Shown: piece by piece, positions 6,361 through 10,348 of the stretch
How positions within the stretch are numbered: position 1 is the stretch's first letter
Layout of the letters: each line of letters begins with the position of its first letter
Source: Phycisphaerae bacterium
Lineage (GTDB): Bacteria; Planctomycetota; Phycisphaerae; Sedimentisphaerales; Anaerohalosphaeraceae
Direction: 5' to 3'
DNA length: 10,348 nt
NCBI GenBank assembly: GCA_007121565.1
Contig: SKKI01000021.1
Span: 1-10,348, forward strand
Notes under the pieces: generated by a model
What the model was told of the DNA's origin: nothing
Database searches by the model: none
What the model saw: the letters and a program-made list of their open reading frames with translations, nothing else
Program-made: the position numbers and the translations under genes

Positions 6361-7536
6361 TTACTTTTGGATTACGGTTCTGGGCGACATCGCCAGTTGA
6401 CGTGTCGTTTCCCGGCGCGCCCAATTGTCAACCTCCAGCAGTTCTTCGAGTGACAGCCGGGTTTGGTTCGTATGGGTATCCAAACAATGCTCAATTAAAT
6501 CGACAATTTTGCCAAACGCGATGCGTCCGGCCAGAAACGCCTCAACCGCCGCCTCATTGGCGGCATTGAAGACCACCGGCACCGACCCGCCGCTGCGGGC
6601 GGCCTCAAAGCCCAGCGCCAAGGCGCGAAACTTTCGCATATCCGGCGGCTGAAACGTCAGACGGCCCAGTTGATCGAGCCTGAGCCGGTCACAGTTGCCC
6701 CGAACCCGCTCGGGATAGGTCAGCGCGTACTGAATCGGCAGCTTCATATCGGGCGTGCCGAGCTGAGCGATAACAGACCCATCGACAAATTCGACCATCG
6801 AGTGAACGATGGATTCAGGATGGATCAAAATGTCGATTTTCTCGACCGATAATCCAAACAGCCACACCGCCTCGATGATCTCCAGCGCCTTATTCATCAT
6901 TGAGGCTGAATCGACGGTGATTTTCGGTCCCATCGTCCAGGTCGGATGGTTCAACGCCTGCCGCACGGTGGCCCGGCGCATCTGCTCGATATCGGCCGTG
7001 CGAAACGGCCCGCCCGAGCCGGTTAAGATTATCTTATCGACCTCGGCCGGATTGCCGGCCTGCATCGCCTGAAACACGGCCGAATGTTCGCTGTCCACCG
7101 GCAAAAGGGTCGCCCCGTGCTGCCGGGCCGTCTCGGTCAAGAGCTCACCGGCGATTACCAGCGGCTCTTTGTTGGCAATGGCCAGCGTCTTGCCGGCCTT
7201 GGCCGCGGCCAGCGCCGCCGGCAGCCCGGCCGCCCCGACCACTGCGCACAGGACAATGTCCACCTCGTCCATCGAGGCAATCTCCACCAGGCTGTCCGGC
7301 CCGGCGAGAATCTCGACATCCACATTATTCAGCCGCCGACAGTCCCTGGCGGCATCCGGATCGGTCATGGCTGCGTATTTTGGGCGCACGGCCTGAATCT
7401 GCTCACAAAACTGCGTTGTTTTGCTGTGAGCCGAGATCGCGACCACCTCAAACGCCGGCGACAGCGCGCCGATGACCTCGACGGCATTGCGGCCGATCGA
7501 GCCGGTCGAACCTAATATTGCGACTTTTTTTCTCAT
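6361..7536 (-). CDS. dxr: 1-deoxy-D-xylulose 5-phosphate reductoisomerase
   Basis: Cytosolic enzyme of the MEP isoprenoid pathway. It isomerises and reduces 1-deoxy-D-xylulose 5-phosphate to 2-C-methyl-D-erythritol 4-phosphate with NADPH and a divalent metal. The 391 residues match the usual length. The N-terminal Rossmann motif GSTGSIG is at 9-15 and ANKE at 121-124. The metal ligands are Asp148 and Glu150 in VDSEHS plus Glu219 in NKALEIIEA, matching E. coli D150, E152 and E231. LTGSGGPF is at 171-178, the substrate-closing loop around HPTWTMGPK at 197-205, and HPESIVHSMVEF at 239-250. The start is the ATG whose product begins MRKKVAILGSTGSIG; an upstream in-frame ATG at 7608 would add 24 residues that no family member needs and overlap the preceding gene. 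No strong Shine-Dalgarno sequence is seen. It lies 46 nt after the transporter subunit gene and 38 nt before rseP, without the cdsA or uppS often found nearby. Confidence 0.97.
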   Translation of the reverse strand: MRKKVAILGSTGSIGRNAVEVIGALSPAFEVVAISAHSKTTQFCEQIQAVRPKYAAMTDPDAARDCRRLNNVDVEILAGPDSLVEIASMDEVDIVLCAVVGAAGLPAALAAAKAGKTLAIANKEPLVIAGELLTETARQHGATLLPVDSEHSAVFQAMQAGNPAEVDKIILTGSGGPFRTADIEQMRRATVRQALNHPTWTMGPKITVDSASMMNKALEIIEAVWLFGLSVEKIDILIHPESIVHSMVEFVDGSVIAQLGTPDMKLPIQYALTYPERVRGNCDRLRLDQLGRLTFQPPDMRKFRALALGFEAARSGGSVPVVFNAANEAAVEAFLAGRIAFGKIVDLIEHCLDTHTNQTRLSLEELLEVDNWARRETTRQLAMSPRTVIQK

Positions 7537-7582
7537 GAACCGCGCATTGTCCCAAAAAACGCAGAAAAGGTCAAGCAGTGTT

Positions 7583-7717
7583 TCAGTCGTTTGGTTCGCC
7601 GTCTCCAAAAACCTCTTTGGCGTGCTTGCGGCTCAATGTGCGGTACATGGTGTATCCGAACAGGCCCAGAATGACCCCCCAGCTTAGCAGCATAAAAATC
7701 CATCCGTCAACTCTCAC
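7583..7717 (-). CDS. 44-residue single-helix subunit of the sodium-coupled transporter (MetS-like)
   Basis: A very short gene starting with GTG. It encodes one predicted transmembrane helix (about residues 6-24, WIFMLLSWGVILGLFGYTM) followed by a basic stretch YRTLSRKHAK and an acidic end. The arrangement fits the small subunits of two-component neurotransmitter:sodium symporters, such as MetS, which partners MetP in Corynebacterium methionine uptake. Its GTG overlaps the transporter's stop as GTGA, and GGAGG stands 7 nt upstream inside the transporter's last codons, so the two proteins should be made together. The same frame stays open further upstream to an ATG at 7891, but that stretch merely shadows the transporter gene. 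The positive-inside rule would put the basic C-terminal side in the cytoplasm. Assignment rests on size, topology and position; the sequence is too short for more. Confidence 0.8.
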   Translation of the reverse strand: MRVDGWIFMLLSWGVILGLFGYTMYRTLSRKHAKEVFGDGEPND

Positions 7718-9276
7718 AGCTCGCCCTCCGGCGTGGTGGTTTCGGGTCGGCGCCGCCAGACGATACGCACCATCAGCAGCAAAAAGACAAACAGCCCCAA
7801 CAGGGCCACGCGGGTCAGCAGCACAAACGGTTTGTTGGCCGCCTCGACGCCTTCGAGGTAAAAAATGGTGTTCCAGTTGGTCACAATCCACGAAATCACA
7901 ATCGTCAGTAGCATCACCGGCGTCACGTATTTAATGATAAACCGATAGATGCGGGGGATGCGAATGTCCGAGCCGGTGTGCAGCTCTGTCCAGGCGCGGT
8001 CGATGCCGAAGACCCAGCCGAACAGAATCACCTCCACCGTGGCAAAGACCACCAGGCAGACCGTCGTGCCCCAAAAGTCCATTTCGTCGAGCACCCCGTG
8101 GCCCAAAAAGAAGATCACCGGCTGACAGAGCAGGAAGGTAATGACCGCAAACAGCACCGCCGCCTCGCGCCGCATCAGCCTGAATTCATCCTCGAGAAAC
8201 GCGATCGCCGGCTGGGCCAGTGAGATCGAACTGGTGACCCCTGCGACAAACAGCAGGAAAAACCACAAGAACCCGAAGAGCTGCCCGAAGGCCATCTGCC
8301 CCAGCACCAGCGGCATGGTGATAAAGCCGATATCAAAAATGCCCTGCTGTGCGACCGCCTCGACACCGGCGGCGCCGATAAAGGCAAATGCTGCGGGGAT
8401 GACAATGCTGCCGCCCAGGACGACCTCGCTCATTTCGTTGGTCGCCGCGGCGGTCAGCCCCGACAACGCGACATCGTCGTTGCGCCGCAGGTAGCTGGCA
8501 TAGGTCAAAATGACCCCGAAGCCGACGCTGAGTGTGAAGAAAATCTGCCCGGCGGCGGCCAGCCACACCCCCGGATCGCGCAGCGCTGTCCACTCGGGGT
8601 TCCATAAAAAGCCCAGCCCGTTGATGACGTTGTTTTGCGGCTGGGCCGGATCGGGGGTGCCCAGCGTCAGCACCCGAACAACCAGAATCAGCGCAATGAC
8701 CAACAGCAGCGGCAGCGCCCACTTGCAGAACCGCTCGATGCCCCGGCTGATCCCAAAGCCGACCACGATAATATTAATCGCAAAGGTAATCAGGAAGAAG
8801 ATGTAGGCCGTGCCCAGCCCGCTGAAATCCTGGTTGACAGTCAGTCCCTGATAGGCCTGCAGGAACTCGGCCATCTGTGCCGCCTCGGTGTACTCGGCAT
8901 ATTTACCGGTCACCGCAAAGACACTGTAGCCCAGCAGCCAGGAGCCGATATAGGTGTAGTAGGAAAAGATCACCACCGGGCCGAAGATGCCGATCACACC
9001 GAAATACTTGATGAAGCGGTTCTTGCGCCACATGGTGTCAAATACGCCCGGGGCGGTGCTGTGGCCGAATCCCCCGCCGAAGCGGCCGATGGTCCACTCG
9101 ATCCACATCAGCGGCAGGCCCAGCAGGAAAAACGAGATGAAGTACGGAATCATAAACGCCCCGCCCCCGTTGCCGGCGGCGATGCCGGGAAAGCGCAAAA
9201 AATTGCCCAGCCCGACGGCGCTTCCGGCCACCGCCAGAATCACTCCCAGTCTGCTGCCCCAGCGCTGTTTTGACAT
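7714..9276 (-). CDS. Sodium-coupled amino-acid transporter, NSS (SNF/LeuT) family
   Basis: Inner-membrane symporter of the neurotransmitter:sodium symporter family, predicted to import an amino acid with sodium. The 520 residues carry about twelve helices and resemble Aquifex LeuT closely throughout. TM1 has GSAVGLGNFLRFP at 18-30 (Ser19 where LeuT has Asn21; Asn25 matches the sodium-1 ligand Asn27). Y107 matches LeuT Tyr108. TM6 has FFTLSVGFG at 246-254, matching LeuT Phe253, Thr254, Ser256 and Phe259. Asn280 and Glu284 in NEMSE match LeuT Asn286 and Glu290, and AGVTSS at 345-350 supplies sodium-2 ligands. Glu284 suggests chloride-independent transport, as in LeuT. GGAG lies 8 nt before the ATG. 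A 44-codon partner gene overlaps its stop. LeuT-like binding residues suggest a neutral, probably hydrophobic, substrate, but which one cannot be read from sequence. Confidence 0.95.
   Translation of the reverse strand: MSKQRWGSRLGVILAVAGSAVGLGNFLRFPGIAAGNGGGAFMIPYFISFFLLGLPLMWIEWTIGRFGGGFGHSTAPGVFDTMWRKNRFIKYFGVIGIFGPVVIFSYYTYIGSWLLGYSVFAVTGKYAEYTEAAQMAEFLQAYQGLTVNQDFSGLGTAYIFFLITFAINIIVVGFGISRGIERFCKWALPLLLVIALILVVRVLTLGTPDPAQPQNNVINGLGFLWNPEWTALRDPGVWLAAAGQIFFTLSVGFGVILTYASYLRRNDDVALSGLTAAATNEMSEVVLGGSIVIPAAFAFIGAAGVEAVAQQGIFDIGFITMPLVLGQMAFGQLFGFLWFFLLFVAGVTSSISLAQPAIAFLEDEFRLMRREAAVLFAVITFLLCQPVIFFLGHGVLDEMDFWGTTVCLVVFATVEVILFGWVFGIDRAWTELHTGSDIRIPRIYRFIIKYVTPVMLLTIVISWIVTNWNTIFYLEGVEAANKPFVLLTRVALLGLFVFLLLMVRIVWRRRPETTTPEGEL
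7725..7729 (-). promoter_or_regulatory. Ribosome binding site for the 44-codon transporter subunit
   Basis: GGAGG on the minus strand, 7 nt before the GTG at 7717. It is the strongest Shine-Dalgarno sequence noticed in the window and lies within the transporter's final codons. It is the main support for the GTG start. Confidence 0.7.
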
Positions 9277-9293
9277 CCGATTGGCTCCGACAA

Positions 9294-9398
9294 AAATTAA
9301 AAATCAAAGTTTAAAATGCAAAGTGACAGATTAAAAATAAAAAAGTCGCGGCTTTGCCGCTTCCACATTTTTTACTTTTGCTTTTTGATTTTTCATTT
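9294..9398. repeat. A/T-rich imperfect palindromic element with a central GC hairpin
   Basis: The spacer between the amidohydrolase and the transporter is strikingly A/T-rich: the left half is A-rich and the right half T-rich on the plus strand. The outer ends form an inverted repeat of 15 nt with one mismatch (9294-9308 against 9384-9398), and the middle is GCGGC-TTT-GCCGC at 9348-9360. The element's right end overlaps the amidohydrolase stop codon. Composition differs sharply from both flanking genes. It may be a dispersed, MITE- or REP-like repeat, or simply a terminator region with A/T flanks. No coding frame of interest is present. Confidence 0.5.
9333..9360 (-). terminator. Candidate intrinsic terminator downstream of the amidohydrolase
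   Basis: Read on the minus strand: GCGGC, loop AAA, GCCGC, then GAC followed by TTTTTT, A and TTTTT. The 5-bp all-GC stem is short, but the T-tract is good and it begins 33 nt past the amidohydrolase stop. It would separate the amidohydrolase from the transporter-dxr-rseP unit, which would then need its own promoter in the A/T-rich spacer. Confidence 0.5.
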
Positions 9399-10169
9399 GA
9401 TTCCCAATGCCGCCAGGCTGTCGCGTTCGACGATGCTGCGCATTTTTTCGCGCGGCACCTGCGGCAGATGGGTATCGGCCAGCATCTTGTTAAAGCCCAG
9501 CAGCGTCTCGATGCACTGGCCCGGCTCGGCAAAGGGAAAACCGCTGCCAAACAGCAGCCGGTCCATTACGCCGGCCTCATAAGCGCCCATCACCAGGTTA
9601 TACACTTGCCAGATCTTTTGCGGATGAATGGTCAGATCGGCGAAGATATTCGGGTGCTTGCTCAGCAGGCAGAGGGTCTGGTCGTGAAACGGCAGTCCCA
9701 TCCGCCCGATGATCAGCCGAAGGCCCGGAAACAGCCGGGCCACCTCGTCCAGCAGCCACGGCTGGGCATAATCCAGCACCGCCGACGGCGCAAACGGCGG
9801 GCAACTGTGAAGATACACAATCAGCCCGACCTGCTCGGCCGTCTCGTAAAACTGCAGCGCCCGGCTGTGCGTCGGATGAAATCCGTCCTCGGCGCAGTAC
9901 AGCACGCAGCCGATCATCCGCTCGGTATTTTTCAGCGCCTTGATCCGCTTGGCTGAAATATCGTCATGCAGGGGATTGACCGCCGCGAACCCGTAGGCCT
10001 TGGACGTCTGCCGCAGATAGGCCGCCAGCTCGGTATTGATCTGGTCGCGGCCGCCGTCCAGACCTGCCAGCACAAAACAGGCGTCCACCTGGCTGCACAG
10101 ACGCCTGTGCTCGTCGGTCAGCACCCCCCGCTCGGGGCAATGCAGGTGCGTATGGCAATCCACTATCAT
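9393..10169 (-). CDS. Amidohydrolase-2 family (TIM-barrel) protein with a degenerate active site
   Basis: A 258-residue protein of the metal-dependent hydrolase superfamily (amidohydrolase_2 type, which includes decarboxylases and lactone hydrolases). It has the first metal motif HTH (His6, His8) at the start of strand 1 and a barrel His at 121 in VYLHS. Two hallmark residues are changed. In the usual IIGHxG motif the His is Arg156 (LRLIIGRMG), and in the usual GSDFP motif the catalytic, metal-binding Asp is Gly210 (LLFGSGFPF). The frame is otherwise intact with no stops. It may use a different metal site, or have a non-catalytic role. The start is fixed by HTH at the very N-terminus and GAGG at 10177-10180, 7 nt before the ATG. 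No signal peptide, so cytosolic. A 19-codon ORF overlaps its ATG. The substrate is unknown, and no neighbour suggests one. Confidence 0.85.
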   Translation of the reverse strand: MIVDCHTHLHCPERGVLTDEHRRLCSQVDACFVLAGLDGGRDQINTELAAYLRQTSKAYGFAAVNPLHDDISAKRIKALKNTERMIGCVLYCAEDGFHPTHSRALQFYETAEQVGLIVYLHSCPPFAPSAVLDYAQPWLLDEVARLFPGLRLIIGRMGLPFHDQTLCLLSKHPNIFADLTIHPQKIWQVYNLVMGAYEAGVMDRLLFGSGFPFAEPGQCIETLLGFNKMLADTHLPQVPREKMRSIVERDSLAALGIK

Positions 10170-10225
10170 AAGCGATCCTCAGTTCCCTCAAGGAATCCGT
10201 CATTGATTTCGTTATAATCGACCAT
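10166..10225 (-). CDS. Possible 19-residue leader ORF upstream of the amidohydrolase
   Basis: An ATG at 10225 opens a short frame, MVDYNEINDGFLEGTEDRL, whose TGA overlaps the amidohydrolase ATG as ATGA. It is strongly acidic. The overlap would allow translational coupling, although the amidohydrolase also has its own GAGG site. Only a weak ribosome binding site precedes the ORF, and a frame this short can arise by chance. It may instead be plain 5' leader. Confidence 0.25.
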   Translation of the reverse strand: MVDYNEINDGFLEGTEDRL

Positions 10226-10247
10226 ATTCTACTCATTCCAATTGTTT

Positions 10248-10275
10248 AGTAAAGCCAAAAGTCCTGTCCTGTCAA
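10248..10275 (-). promoter_or_regulatory. Candidate sigma-70-like promoter for the amidohydrolase
   Basis: On the minus strand a perfect -35 TTGACA (10270-10275) is followed after 16 nt by TTTACT (10248-10253), a 4-of-6 match to the -10 consensus. A second option uses TTTACT as the -35 and TAGAAT (10226-10231, 5 of 6) as the -10, also with a 16-nt spacer. The first option gives a leader of about 70 nt before the amidohydrolase. Confidence 0.35.
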
Positions 10276-10283
10276 GGACTTTT
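10257..10283. repeat. 9-bp perfect inverted repeat in the upstream spacer
   Basis: AAAAGTCCT and AGGACTTTT flank a 9-nt loop, with a TGTCC tandem duplication running from stem into loop. The minus-strand TTGACA lies at the loop-stem border, so a protein bound to the repeat could control that promoter. It could also be a weak two-way terminator, since each stem ends in four A or T, but no long T-tract follows on either strand. Confidence 0.45.
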
Positions 10284-10284
10284 A

Positions 10285-10347
10285 GTGTATCATACAAAAC
10301 AAGATATATTTGAAACGTTTGAGGATTTATCCGATGTGGCAATTACC
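10285..10347 (+). CDS. Possible 5' end of a rightward gene running off the window
   Basis: A plus-strand frame stays open to the right edge from GTG 10285, preceded 6 nt upstream by AAGGA, and reads YHTKQDIFETFEDLSDVAIT after the start. A competing start is ATG 10334 in another frame with GAGG 9 nt upstream (MWQLP). The stretch is AT-rich and too short to test. If real, it would be divergent from the amidohydrolase, with the inverted repeat between them. The family is unrecognisable. Confidence 0.2.
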   Translation, partial: MYHTKQDIFETFEDLSDVAIT

Positions 10348-10348
10348 C

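Noticed and set aside
7537..7608. Upstream ATG of dxr giving a 24-residue extension
   Set aside because: The extension overlaps the transporter small-subunit gene by 26 nt, and family members begin directly with the Rossmann strand found after the 7536 ATG.
7718..7891. Longer version of the transporter small subunit beginning at an ATG at 7891
   Set aside because: The added stretch is Arg/Gly/Ala-rich and lies entirely inside the transporter gene in another frame. The GTG at 7717 has a near-ideal ribosome binding site and gives a product of expected size.
8635..9273. Rightward frame of 212 codons opposite the transporter
   Set aside because: Antisense to a strongly conserved LeuT-like gene. 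Low-complexity His, Ala and Asp content is typical of a shadow frame.
9354..9956. Rightward frame of 200 codons opposite the amidohydrolase
   Set aside because: Antisense to a coherent TIM-barrel gene, begins in the A/T-rich spacer, and has no recognisable motif.
9964..10236. Leftward 90-codon frame overlapping the amidohydrolase start
   Set aside because: Most of it is out of frame inside the amidohydrolase and its composition (Arg, Gly, Ala, Pro) is that of a shadow frame.
1..10348. CRISPR array, tRNA or rRNA genes, transposase or phage genes
   Set aside because: Looked for regularly spaced repeats, cloverleaf-like or rRNA-like segments and DDE or recombinase motifs by eye, and saw none; the only repeats are those listed.

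Overview
The window looks like a piece of a moderately GC-rich bacterial chromosome, about 55-60% GC by eye. I would tentatively place it in the Planctomycetota, perhaps the Phycisphaerae. The grounds are impressionistic: a very large multi-PDZ RseP-type protease next to dxr, a run of near-duplicate family-2 glycosyltransferases, and A/T-rich repeat-like spacers. No rRNA, tRNA, CRISPR array, transposase or phage gene is visible. The window is almost entirely one strand: nine genes (counting a 44-codon one) run leftwards. Two fragments at the edges may run rightwards.

In transcription order (right to left) the layout is as follows. (1) 10166-10348: a spacer with a 9-bp inverted repeat, a possible leftward promoter with a perfect TTGACA, a possible 19-codon leader ORF that overlaps the next gene by ATGA, and a possible start of a rightward gene. 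(2) 9393-10169: an amidohydrolase_2-type protein that has lost two residues of the usual metal/catalytic site. (3) 9294-9398: an A/T-rich, roughly palindromic element with a GC hairpin and T-tract, probably a terminator on the minus strand. (4) 7714-9276 and 7583-7717: a LeuT-like sodium-coupled transporter and a 44-residue single-helix partner starting with GTG, overlapping by 4 nt. (5) 6361-7536: dxr, the second enzyme of the MEP isoprenoid pathway. (6) 4085-6322: a 745-residue RseP-type intramembrane protease. (7) 4082 down to 179: four consecutive GT2 glycosyltransferases with gaps or overlaps of a few bases. (8) 3-146: the 3' end of an unidentified rightward gene that converges on the last glycosyltransferase.

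From the transporter to the last glycosyltransferase the spacing is -4, 46, 38, 2, -4, 9 and 2 nt, so this is plausibly one long transcription unit, or dxr-rseP plus glycosyltransferases as a sub-operon. dxr-rseP is a common bacterial pairing. The glycosyltransferases joined to rseP by 2 nt suggest an envelope theme (isoprenoid carrier precursor, envelope protease, surface glycan), but that link is inference.

The most notable structure is in the glycosyltransferase array. Genes three and four share a gapless 281-nt 5' segment at about 91% DNA identity, containing a 54-nt exact tract, and then diverge abruptly just after the DxD motif. Conserved GC-rich donor-binding halves are joined to different, AT-richer acceptor halves, which suggests duplication or gene conversion with acceptor-domain diversification. 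Other points worth a second look are the degenerate amidohydrolase site, the A/T-rich inverted-repeat element, and the transporter plus tiny-subunit pair.
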